64,000 bases of DNA from an uncultured Brachybacterium sp. (lineage in GTDB: Bacteria; Actinomycetota; Actinomycetes; Actinomycetales; Dermabacteraceae). The translations under genes and the position numbers were made by a program. The stretch's first letter is position 1. Each line of letters opens with the position of its first letter. This document shows, piece by piece, positions 54,393 to 62,450 of this stretch. Under the pieces are notes generated by a model. The model saw only the letters and a program-made list of their open reading frames with translations. It did not search any database and was not told where the DNA came from. The DNA lies in contig NZ_CANMSY010000004.1 of the NCBI RefSeq assembly GCF_947500705.1, forward strand, positions 1-64,000. The letters are read 5' to 3'.

Positions 54393-54635
54393 ATGCTCAC
54401 CATGCTCAAGGTCGTCGGGATCACGCCGAACCACATGTACGCCGCCGGATTCGCCTCCATCGGCCTCACGGTCGCCAAATGGGGGATGTCGAAGATGAAG
54501 CCCAGCGACTCCCGCGCGCAGGCGGACCGGTGGGGCCTGTTCGTCGGCGAATGGGCACCGACCTTCTTCGCCATCGGCATCGCCCTGAAGCTCGAGGAGC
54601 AGGGCAGCCTCCCCCGCCTCGGCAAGAAGGGCTGA
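54393..54635 (+). CDS. Small membrane protein downstream of the catalase
   Basis: 80 residues with two hydrophobic segments (MYAAGFASIGLTVAKWGMS and WAPTFFAIGIALKLEEQ) around a polar loop. GAGGAG precedes the ATG. Such proteins often follow manganese catalase genes in actinobacteria, but I do not recognise a function. Confidence 0.65.
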   Translation: MLTMLKVVGITPNHMYAAGFASIGLTVAKWGMSKMKPSDSRAQADRWGLFVGEWAPTFFAIGIALKLEEQGSLPRLGKKG

Positions 54636-54656
54636 CGGACCCGCGACAGGGGTTCT

Positions 54657-54752
54657 CGCACGGCACGGTCTTCGCACGGCACGGTCTTCGCACGGCACCG
54701 TCTTCGCACAGCGCAGTCTGCGCACAGCGCAGTCTGCGCACAGGACGATCGT
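54657..54752 (+). repeat. 16-bp tandem repeat array (six units)
   Basis: Units of 16 nt: three of the type CGCACGGCACGGTCTT (the third with one change), two of CGCACAGCGCAGTCTG, and a decayed sixth. The second type contains the perfect dyad GCGCAG-T-CTGCGC (54711-54723 and 54727-54739). It lies between the small membrane-protein gene and the DUF2071 gene. Confidence 0.85.
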
Positions 54753-54856
54753 CGCGAGACCGTCGCTCGTCTCCCGCGCTCCACCCTCTCCCCCGAGGGT
54801 GGAGCGCGTCGTGCTGCAGCGGGCGAGCACCATGCGGCGTGCCGGAGAATAGGGGC

Positions 54857-55723
54857 ATGGATGCTGAGGTGTTCCCCGCGCAGCCGCCGCCGCTCGGTCG
54901 GCGCGTTCTCCTGCGCCAGCGCTGGAGCCAGGTGTCCTTCCTCCACTGGCGCGTCGACCCGGCGCTGGTCGCCCGGCACATGCCGCCGGGCTGCACTCCG
55001 GACCTCATCGACGGCAGCGCATGGATCGGGCTGATCGCCTTCCAGATGTCCGACAGCGCCTTCCTCCGCGGTCCCCGCATCCCGTGGCTGGGGGACTTCC
55101 CGGAGGTGAACGTGCGCCTCTACTCGATCGACTCCCTCGGTCGGCGCGGAGTGGTGTTCCTCAGCCTCGAGGCCTCGCACCTGCTGCCGGTGCTGTTCGC
55201 CCGCGCCGTCTTCGGCCTGAAGTATCAGTGGGCCTCGATGTCGATCCACGGCCGCGGCCCCACCGACGGCACCACCGATCCCACCGCCGACGGACCCATC
55301 GACGGCACCGCCGACGGAAGCACCGATGGAAGCACTGACGGCGAACTGACGTATCGGACCCGCCGAATCGGGCACCCCGCCGCCCGCTCCCGGATCACCG
55401 TGCAGTCCCTGGAACCCTTCGCCCCGGAACCGGGTGGGGCCGAGGACCGCATCGCGACCGGGCTGACTGCGAGATGGGCATTCCACCAGGCGCACCTGGG
55501 CCGCACCCTGTACTGCCGCAACCATCATGAGTCCTGGTCACTGCACCGTGCGCGGTTGGTGAGCCTTGATGATCACCTGCTGCGCGCCGCAGGCTTCGGG
55601 GACCTGGCCGAGCGCCCTCCGGATTCCGTCCTCACTGCGAGCCCGGTGGACACGGTGTTCGCAGCGCCCTCGCGCCTGCCGCGAAGGCCGGCGCGCGGGC
55701 ACGCGGACGGCCCCTCGACCTAG
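54857..55723 (+). CDS. DUF2071 (YqjF-like) protein
   Basis: About 288 residues from ATG 54857. DUF2071 pattern: QRWSQVSFLHWRVDPALVARHMPPG at the start, then DFPEVNVRLYS and SLEASHLLPVLFAR in the middle and YCRNHHESWSLHRA near the end. The family resembles acetoacetate decarboxylase folds; function unclear. Residues about 134-163 are an inserted run of degenerate DGT/DGS repeats coded by an imperfect tandem repeat (about 55257-55345). GAGAAT lies 6 nt before the ATG, so a leaderless start is possible. Confidence 0.78.
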   Translation: MDAEVFPAQPPPLGRRVLLRQRWSQVSFLHWRVDPALVARHMPPGCTPDLIDGSAWIGLIAFQMSDSAFLRGPRIPWLGDFPEVNVRLYSIDSLGRRGVVFLSLEASHLLPVLFARAVFGLKYQWASMSIHGRGPTDGTTDPTADGPIDGTADGSTDGSTDGELTYRTRRIGHPAARSRITVQSLEPFAPEPGGAEDRIATGLTARWAFHQAHLGRTLYCRNHHESWSLHRARLVSLDDHLLRAAGFGDLAERPPDSVLTASPVDTVFAAPSRLPRRPARGHADGPST

Positions 55724-55845
55724 TCACGGACAGCGATCGTCCGGCACGGGGGCGTCCTGCACGGGGAACGTACCGCGCTGCGAGCGTCCTGGCACACGCC
55801 GCACGGCGGGGCCACCACGGGAGAGGGCCCGCCGGTCCGCTCGGT

Positions 55846-55891
55846 CCGATCGGTCCGGTGCCTTGCCGCCTGCGTCGGGCGTCCGTACGGT
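55846..55891 (+). promoter_or_regulatory. Shared regulatory element and promoter, molybdopterin oxidoreductase
   Basis: CCGATCGG (55846-55853) overlapping GGTCCGGTGCCTT (55852-55864), 20 nt, then GTACGGT (55885-55891; TACGGT fits TANNNT). TTGCCG (55863-55868) is a possible -35. Least perfect of the four copies. Confidence 0.45.
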
Positions 55892-55936
55892 CGATTCTGG
55901 ATCACGGACGCGTCACGAGGGCGAGGGGCGACAGCG

Positions 55937-58290
55937 ATGTCAACGACGGACCACACCGACCATCGGATCTCCCACCCGTGGGGAGACCGCACCCCGTACG
56001 GATCGGGCGAGGAGTGGCCGGTCCGCGTCGACCAGCATCTCAGCGACGGCATTCTCGAGGCCCAGGTGGACCGCTGGGTCCAGACCGCCTCGATCCTCCA
56101 CTCCAACGGTGACGCCCTCGACATCGCCGTGAAGGACGAGCGGATCGTGGGGGTCCGCGGACGCGCCGAGGACCGCGTCAATCACGGCCGCCTCGGGGTG
56201 AAGGACCTCTACGGCTGGCAGGCCAACAGCTCCCCCGACCGCCTCTCCCGCCCGCTGATCCGGGTGGACGGCGAGCTCGTCGAGACCGACTGGGACACGG
56301 CGATGGAGCGCGTCGTCGGCCGCACGAACGAACTCCTGGACGAGCAGGGACCGAGCGCGCTGGGCTTCTACACCACCGGTCAGCTGTTCGCCGAGGAGTA
56401 CTACACCCTCGGTCTCATCGCCCACGGGGGCCTCGGCACCAACCACGTCGACGGCAACACCCGACTGTGCACGGCGACCGCGGCGGCGGCGCTGAAGGAA
56501 TCCTTCGGCTGCGACGGCCAGCCCGGCAGCTACACCGACATCGACCACGCCGACGTGATCGCCCTGTACGGCCACAACATGGCCGAGACCCAATCGGTGC
56601 TGTGGATGCGCATCCTGGACCGGCTGGCCGGCCCGAACCCGCCGCAGCTGATCTGCGTGGATCCTCGGCCCACCGAGGTCGCCCGCCACGCCGCCGTGCA
56701 CCTCGCCCCGCGGCCGGGCACGAACGTGGCCCTCATGAATGCCCTGCTGCACGAGCTCATCGTCCACGACCAGGTGGACCACGACTACCTCGCCGCCCAC
56801 GCCGTCGGCTTCACGGAGCTCGCCGAGCGCGTCGAGCCCTATACCCCGGAGTTCGCGGCGGACATCTGCGACGTCCCCGCGGAGCAGATCCGGGAGGCCG
56901 CCCGGCTCCTCGGCGGCGCCCAGCGGCTGCTGTCCACCGTGCTGCAGGGCTTCTACCAGTCCCATCAGGCGACCGCCGCCGCGGTGCAGGTCAACAACGT
57001 GCACATCGTGCGCGGGATGCTGGGCCGGCCCGGCTGCGGGATCCTGCAGATGAACGGCCAGCCCACCGCGCAGAACACACGCGAGTGCGGCGGCGATGGG
57101 GACCTGCCGGGATTCCGCAACTGGTCCAACGACGCACACGTCGAAGACCTCGCGCGGGTGTGGAACATCGACCCGATGCAGATCCCGCACTACGCCCCGC
57201 CGACGCACACGATGCAGATGATGCGCTTCGCCGAGGAGGGGTCGATCCGCCTGCTCTGGGTCAGCGGCACGAACCCGGCCGTCTCCCTGCCGGAGCTGCA
57301 CCGGATCCGCTCGATCCTCTCGCAAGAGCGCCTGTTCCTCGTGGTCCAAGACATCTTCCTCTCCGAGACCGCGCAGCTGGCCGATGTGGTCCTGCCGGCG
57401 GCGACCTGGGGAGAGAAGACCGGCACCTTCACCAACGTGGACCGCACCGTCCACCTCTCCGAGAAGGCTGTCGAGCCGCCCGGGGAGGCCCGCGCGGACC
57501 TCGAGATCTTCCTGGACTACGCCCGTCGCCTGGACCTGCGGGATAAGGACGGTGACCCGCTGGTGAAGTGGACCGACGCGGAGGGCGCCTTCGAGGGCTG
57601 GAAGGAGTGCTCGCGCGGTAGGCCCTGCGACTACTCCGGCCTGAGCTACGACACGCTCCGCGGCGGCTCCGGCATCCAATGGCCCTGCACCGAGGACGCT
57701 CCCGAGGGCACCGAGCGCATCTATGTCGACGGTGCTTTCTGGAGCGACCCCGAGTACTGCGAGAGCTACGGCCGTGATCTCGTCACCGGCGCACCTCTCG
57801 AGCCCTCCGAGTACAAGGCGCTGAACCCGGAGGGGAAGGCCGTGCTCAAGGCCGCTGAATACCTCCCCGCCCATGAGGTGCCCACCGCGGACTATCCCCT
57901 GCACGTCATCACCGGTCGCACGCTCTACCACTTCCACACCCGCACGAAGACGGGCCGCGCCCCGAGCTGCAGCGAGCCGCCCCCGAGGTGTGGGTCGAGC
58001 TCTCCGCCGCGGACGCCGAGGCCGCCGGGATCGCCGACGGCGATCTCGCTCGGGTGCGCACCCCGCGCGGCGGGGTGCAGGCGACGGCGCGCATCACCGG
58101 CATCCGCCCCGGCGTGGTGTTCCTCCCGTTCCACTACGGCTACTGGGATGGTCCGGGCGGCTTCGAACCGGCCGACGAGGAGGGCACGGGCACAGCCGCC
58201 AACGAGCTGACCATGACGGACTGGGACCCGGCGTCCAAGCAGCCGCTGTTCAAGACGGCCGCCGGGCGGATCGAGAGGCTGACGCGATGA
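55937..58290 (+). pseudogene. Molybdopterin oxidoreductase (FdhA/NasA-like), disrupted by a 1-nt frameshift
   Basis: A nearly full-length molybdenum enzyme of about 784 codons. Frame 1 reads the MGD-binding and active-site parts (NHVDGNTRLCTATAAAALKES, GRPGCGILQMNGQPTAQNTRE, ADVVLPAATWGEKTGTF) as far as TGRTLYHFHTRTKTGRAP. At the C-run 57960-57963 one C seems to be missing; the correct sequence continues in another frame (EVWVELSAADAEAAGI...VFLPFHYGYWD) to the TGA at 58290. The N-terminus lacks the CxxCxxxC iron-sulfur motif: the place reads TASILHSNGDAL. The next gene overlaps by ATGA. A sequencing error in the C-run is an alternative to a real mutation. Confidence 0.78.
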
Positions 58291-58769
58291 AGTTCGACCT
58301 GGTGCTGAAGGAGCTGCACCGCTCCGAGCACGATCTGGGGACGCTGCTCATGCACGCCTCGGATCGCCACACGACCGACCACGAGATCCACCACACCGGC
58401 CGCGAGCTGGCGACCTGGTGTCGACGCCACCTGCGGGAGATCGCCGAGATCGGGACCGAGTTCGACCTCGACCTGGACCCGGAGCCGTCGCTGGACTCCG
58501 GCCCCCTCGAGGCGCTGCAGCAGGAGATCAGCCGACGGACCGGGCGTCGCAGTGCCCCGGCGCTGCTGCTGCTGACCGATCTGCGGGAGATCTACGTCAG
58601 CGCCGCCGGGGTGTCGGTGGACTGGGAGATGCTCGCCCAGGCCGCGCAGGGTGTGAAGCGCCACGACCTGCTCGCGGTCACGAAGCGCTGCCACCCGGAC
58701 ACGCTGCGCCAGATGACATGGGCGAACGCGATGCTCAAGGCCTCGAGCACGCAGATCCTGGTCTCCTGA
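58287..58769 (+). CDS. Helical protein coupled to the molybdopterin oxidoreductase
   Basis: 160 residues, mostly helical, rich in His near the N-terminus (LHRSEHDLGTLLMHASDRH, TDHEIHHTGRELATW). The His/Glu spacing recalls ferritin- or hemerythrin-like metal bundles but no full motif is seen. Its ATG overlaps the stop of the oxidoreductase (ATGA), so it should be made with it and may help maturation or electron transfer. No confirmed family. Confidence 0.65.
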   Translation: MKFDLVLKELHRSEHDLGTLLMHASDRHTTDHEIHHTGRELATWCRRHLREIAEIGTEFDLDLDPEPSLDSGPLEALQQEISRRTGRRSAPALLLLTDLREIYVSAAGVSVDWEMLAQAAQGVKRHDLLAVTKRCHPDTLRQMTWANAMLKASSTQILVS

Positions 58770-58815
58770 GCATCCTCGCGTCCGAGGCGCTCCTCCCTCA
58801 GCCTCGGGTCCTCCG

Positions 58816-59523
58816 TCAGCTCCCTTCGCTCGCGAAGGATCCGCCCTGATCGACCATCTCCGCGGCGAGGTCGCGGAGCCTGATGTTGCGCTCCTGCGAG
58901 AGGCGGCGCAGGACCTCGAAGGACTGGTTGCGGGTCAGACCGTAACGGCTCATCAGCAGCCCCTGGGCGATGCCGATCGTGTTGCGGCTCTCCAGGGCCG
59001 CCCGCAGCCCGGAGGTCTCCTCCGCCGCGAAGAGCACCTCGGAGGCGATGCGCGCGTAGACGGCGCCGATGTCCACGGAATCGTCGTCGAACGCCGCGCG
59101 GTGCCGGCTGTACAGGTTCAGGCTTCCCAGCACCCGCTCGGGTGTCGCGAGCCGGATGCTGAGCACCGAGGCGATACCGGCCGCAGCCGCACGTGGCGAC
59201 CATGCGGGCCACCGGGTCTCGGTGGCAAGATCGTCGGACTGACGCACTGCGCCGTCATCCAGCGTGTTCACACACGGCCCGTCGTCCGCCTCGTACTGCC
59301 ACCGGTCGAGAGTCTCGGCAAGGGGCTCCGTCGCCGCCGGCGTCTCGACGTCGCCACCACGTGCCCTCACCGTGATCCCGGCCAGGGAGCACCCGGGCAC
59401 ATGCTCGACGGCCAGTCGCACCACTCGCGCCGGAGTGATCTTCTCGATGGAGTCGGACAGCAGCTCCTGCGCGATCCGCGCAATGCTGCTCGCCGGGGAC
59501 TGGTCGGCGGAAGTCACCGTCAT
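58816..59523 (-). CDS. GAF-ANTAR regulator 1
   Basis: 235 residues from ATG 59523 (GAGGAGGAC just upstream). A GAF domain at about 15-165 (VVRLAVEHVPGCSLAGITV; GSLNLYSRHRAAF) precedes an ANTAR domain at about 172-228 (RNTIGIAQGLLMSRYGLTRNQ; VLRRLSQERNIRLRDLAAEMV). ANTAR domains bind paired hexaloop RNA hairpins and prevent termination. The ligand of the GAF domain is unknown. Divergent from two further GAF-ANTAR genes. Confidence 0.85.
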   Translation of the reverse strand: MTVTSADQSPASSIARIAQELLSDSIEKITPARVVRLAVEHVPGCSLAGITVRARGGDVETPAATEPLAETLDRWQYEADDGPCVNTLDDGAVRQSDDLATETRWPAWSPRAAAAGIASVLSIRLATPERVLGSLNLYSRHRAAFDDDSVDIGAVYARIASEVLFAAEETSGLRAALESRNTIGIAQGLLMSRYGLTRNQSFEVLRRLSQERNIRLRDLAAEMVDQGGSFASEGS

Positions 59524-59631
59524 GTCCTCCTCGTCTCTCCCTGACCGTGCGGACCTCTGCGAGGTGGAGCACCGGCCACCGCGGCTCGTGCATCGGGACG
59601 TTCCTCTGCCCCGGGCGTTCCTCGCGGCTGC

Positions 59632-59637
59632 ATCATA
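59632..59637 (-). promoter_or_regulatory. Putative -10 box for GAF-ANTAR regulator 1
   Basis: Minus strand TATGAT, the vegetative consensus at five of six positions. It gives a leader of about 100 nt before the ATG at 59523. No good -35 seen. The leader contains ACCTC-GCA-GAGGT and GGTGG/CCACC dyads, but their loops are not hexaloops. Confidence 0.4.
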
Positions 59638-59802
59638 GCGAGCGGGTGAGGAGCCCGCCGTGCTCCTCCCAGGCTTGCGCAGAGCTCCTCGCGGACCCGC
59701 GCAGCGCGAGGCCGGGCCACCGCCGGGCAGGCAGGCAGAGGCCGCTTCCCGGGGTCGTGAGGTTCGTGCTCCAGCGGGGGGGAGGAGTACTGTGGGACTG
59801 CC

Positions 59803-60585
59803 ATGGAGCCACGGAATTCCGCAGACGGGCCGAGCAGGGCCGATGACTCGGGCCGTCTGATGCGGGCCCGGATGATGACGCTGCTGACTCGGGCGCTGTC
59901 CTCTCCCGACTCCTCCCGTGGCGATGAGCCGCCTGAGCCGCTGCTGCTGAGGATGTGTCGCGCCTTCGTCGAAGCCACCGAAGGGACGGGTGGCACCCTG
60001 ACCCTGGCCCCGAACGAACTCCACCGGGTGACGCTGTGCACCACCGATGACACGGCGGCGCGGCTGGAGAACCTGCAGGAGGTCATCGGGGAAGGGCCGG
60101 TCTCCGACGCCGCCGGCGCTGGGCACGTGGTCGCAGCGGAGCTGGGCTCCAGCCCAGGCACCAGCAGATGGCCGATGCTCTCCGCCACGGTCGCCGACGC
60201 TATCGGCGCTGTCGTCATGTACGCCTTCCCCCTCCACCCGGAACCCGGCAGCATCGGTGTGGCCAGCGTCTACCGTCGGCCCGACGGCACCGCATGGCGG
60301 CCCTCGCTCGAGGAGGCGTCGCTGCTGGCCGACATGATCGGTGCCGCGATCGTCTCCTCCGGCCTCGACGCGGACACGGGGCTGGACTGGCACGAGCCGG
60401 ACCGGATCAGCCAGGCCACCGGTATGGTGATCGCACAGCTCGGGATCGGCCCCGATGATGCCGTCGCGCTCATGCGGGCCGCCGCCTTCAGCGACGGCCT
60501 GGATCTGGGGCAGATGGCGATCGAGATCCTCGAGTACCGCCGGGATTTCCGCACCGACCCGGAGCACAGAGGAGATCTGACATGA
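59803..60585 (+). CDS. GAF-ANTAR regulator 2
   Basis: 260 residues. GAF-like domain at about 30-190 (ENLQEVIGEGPVSDA, IGAVVMYAFPLHPEPGSIGVAS) and ANTAR domain at about 198-250 (DRISQATGMVIAQLGIGPDDAV, MRAAAFSDGLDLGQMAIEIL). TACTGT (59788-59793) ends 9 nt before the ATG, so the message may be nearly leaderless. Overlaps regulator 3 by ATGA. Confidence 0.85.
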   Translation: MEPRNSADGPSRADDSGRLMRARMMTLLTRALSSPDSSRGDEPPEPLLLRMCRAFVEATEGTGGTLTLAPNELHRVTLCTTDDTAARLENLQEVIGEGPVSDAAGAGHVVAAELGSSPGTSRWPMLSATVADAIGAVVMYAFPLHPEPGSIGVASVYRRPDGTAWRPSLEEASLLADMIGAAIVSSGLDADTGLDWHEPDRISQATGMVIAQLGIGPDDAVALMRAAAFSDGLDLGQMAIEILEYRRDFRTDPEHRGDLT

Positions 60586-61277
60586 GTCGCAGAACAGCTG
60601 TCGAGGCACTGGCCGAGGCGACCGGCTCGGTCAACGGGCAGCGCGACGTGCACGACACCCTCGCGCAGCTGATGAACGATTGCCATGATCTCCTGCCCGC
60701 CGCCGGCGCAGGGGTGCTGGTGGCCTCGCGACCCGGAGTGCTGGATCTCCTGGCCGCCACCTCCCACCACACCGCCCAGCTCGAGCTGTTCCAGCTCCAG
60801 AGGGAGACGGGACCCTGCCCGGAGTGCATCGCCACCGGCACCGCGGTCACGGTGATCGGCGCCGCACAGATCCGAGCCCGCTGGGGGACCGTCGGGGACG
60901 CGATCGTGAGGGCTGGCTTCGACGCGGTCCATGCCTTTCCGATCCGGTGGAACGACACCACCCTCGGCGCGCTGAACGTCTTCGGCAGCTCTCCGGAGAG
61001 CGACCATCCCGACACGACGCTGGGGCAGGCATTCGCCAATCTGATCGGGATGCTGCTGGTGCGTCGACTGGACCTGGACAGCGATCAGATCTCCTCTCGC
61101 CTCCGCGACGTCCTGCAGGGGAGGTCTGTCATCGAGCAGGCCAAGGGACTCCTGGCCTACCAGCGGAGCATCCCTGCGGACGTCGCCTACGAGCAGCTGC
61201 AGCAGCTCGCCGCGGAGCGACGGCAGACCCTGTCCACCGTCGCCGCCGGCCTCATCCACGACGCGCAGATCAGATAG
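60582..61277 (+). CDS. GAF-ANTAR regulator 3
   Basis: 231 residues, translationally coupled to regulator 2. GAF domain at about 10-165 (LPAAGAGVLVASRPGVLDLLAA; FQLQRETGPCPECIATG with a Cys pair) and ANTAR domain at about 170-225 (RSVIEQAKGLLAYQRSIPAD, QLAAERRQTLSTVAAGLI). The pair may form heterodimers, which would let two inputs control one RNA target. Confidence 0.87.
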   Translation: MSRRTAVEALAEATGSVNGQRDVHDTLAQLMNDCHDLLPAAGAGVLVASRPGVLDLLAATSHHTAQLELFQLQRETGPCPECIATGTAVTVIGAAQIRARWGTVGDAIVRAGFDAVHAFPIRWNDTTLGALNVFGSSPESDHPDTTLGQAFANLIGMLLVRRLDLDSDQISSRLRDVLQGRSVIEQAKGLLAYQRSIPADVAYEQLQQLAAERRQTLSTVAAGLIHDAQIR

Positions 61278-61339
61278 ACCACACGTCCGATCGCCGCGCC
61301 TTCAGGACTCCTGAACGCGTCGCGACGAGAAGGAACGTG

Positions 61340-61368
61340 TTGCCACGAGGAGAGCGGAGTCGTAGACT
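61340..61368 (+). promoter_or_regulatory. Promoter of the STAS-TetR pair
   Basis: TTGCCA (61340-61345), 17-nt spacer, TAGACT (61363-61368): the best sigma-70-type promoter seen in the window, 58 nt before the ATG at 61426. Confidence 0.65.
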
Positions 61369-61425
61369 TATCGCAGGTCCAGCCAGTGGCCGCTCGGAGC
61401 TCCACTGTGCGAAGGACCCGCTCCC

Positions 61426-61743
61426 ATGGGACACACCCTGTCTGTCATCGTTCGTGCCGACGTCGACCAGAACGAGATCCGCATCGCCGTCGAGGGGTGC
61501 GTCACCGACCAGAGCCAGACCGCCCTGCATGCCATCCTGAGGCGAGCCCGCCAGCTCGACCCCCGTGCACCCGTCGTCCTGGACCTGCAGAACACCCGGC
61601 ACTGCGACGAGTCCGCCGTCGCTCTCCTGCGGATGACGATCGACGACATCGATCCCTTCCATCGCCAAGTGCGGATCCTCTCCCCCGACCCGATGCCCGC
61701 GTGCCCGATGCTGGTCGGCGCCGATGCCGGGGAGGCGTCATGA
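61426..61743 (+). CDS. STAS-domain protein (paralogue of 49218-49523)
   Basis: 105 residues, similar to the other STAS protein from the first strand (LSVIVRADVDQNEIRIAVEGC) to VVLDLQNTRHCDESAVALLRM. Here a serine (in CDESA) sits where anti-anti-sigma factors are phosphorylated, unlike in the paralogue. Overlaps the TetR gene by ATGA. Confidence 0.72.
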   Translation: MGHTLSVIVRADVDQNEIRIAVEGCVTDQSQTALHAILRRARQLDPRAPVVLDLQNTRHCDESAVALLRMTIDDIDPFHRQVRILSPDPMPACPMLVGADAGEAS

Positions 61744-62429
61744 TGTCTGTCGCGGCTCCCACGAGCCCCTCGCAGCGGGTCGATGCCGCGCCGGAGCGCT
61801 CGCTCCTCCACCCCGCGCCCCACGGCAGCCGTCGCGAACGGATCCTCGACGGCGCCGCGGAGATGTTCAGCGAGTACGGGTACTACGGGGCGAGCATGCG
61901 CGACATCTCGCGCCGGGTCGGCGTCTCCCATTCCGGCATCTTCCATCACTTCGACTCGAAGGAGGCCCTGCTCGGCGGGGTGATCGACCGCCTGGAGGCC
62001 CATGCTCAGGAGGCTCTCGATCACAAGGACGGGTTCTGCACCGACCTGCAGGCATTGCAACAGGCTCTGGTCGAGAGCTGGGACCCCACCTCGCCCGAGA
62101 TCCGATTGATGGCGACGCTGGATGCCGAGGCGGTCAGCGAGGGTCACCCGGGCAGATTCCGCATGGCCCGGCTCCGCCGGGTCCACGAGCACATCCTCAC
62201 CCATTGCTTCGCGGCGCTCGCCGCACAGGGAGCGCTGAGGGAGGACATCGCTCCCGGCTTCGCCGCGCGGGCGATGCTCTCGTTGATCCTGCGTCATGCC
62301 GTGCGGGAGCGGACCGTGGGCACCTTGCAGGCCCACCACGAGGCAGATGCCTCCCAGCGGGACCTGTGCATGCTCGCTCGCACGTTCCTGGGCGACCCCG
62401 CCCCCCTCGGAGCGGACGTGCCCGACTGA
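61740..62429 (+). CDS. TetR family transcriptional regulator
   Basis: 229 residues. N-terminal helix-turn-helix at about 30-80 (RERILDGAAEMFSEYGYYG, MRDISRRVGVSHSGIFHHF, DSKEALL) is classic TetR. The C-terminal helical domain should bind an unknown ligand. It is coupled to the STAS gene (ATGA). Target unknown; it may act on its own promoter at 61340. Confidence 0.9.
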   Translation: MMSVAAPTSPSQRVDAAPERSLLHPAPHGSRRERILDGAAEMFSEYGYYGASMRDISRRVGVSHSGIFHHFDSKEALLGGVIDRLEAHAQEALDHKDGFCTDLQALQQALVESWDPTSPEIRLMATLDAEAVSEGHPGRFRMARLRRVHEHILTHCFAALAAQGALREDIAPGFAARAMLSLILRHAVRERTVGTLQAHHEADASQRDLCMLARTFLGDPAPLGADVPD

Positions 62430-62450
62430 CACGACGCGGGGCAAGGGGGC

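Noticed and set aside
54657..54752. CRISPR-like array
   Set aside because: Units are directly adjacent with no unique spacers, and no cas genes are present; it is a tandem repeat.
53159..55528. Open frame of about 789 codons on the minus strand
   Set aside because: Opposite the manganese catalase and DUF2071 genes; low-complexity product, and part of it translates the 16-bp repeats.
55940..57937. Open frame of about 665 codons on the minus strand
   Set aside because: Exact shadow of the molybdopterin oxidoreductase; no recognisable domain and unlike real protein composition.
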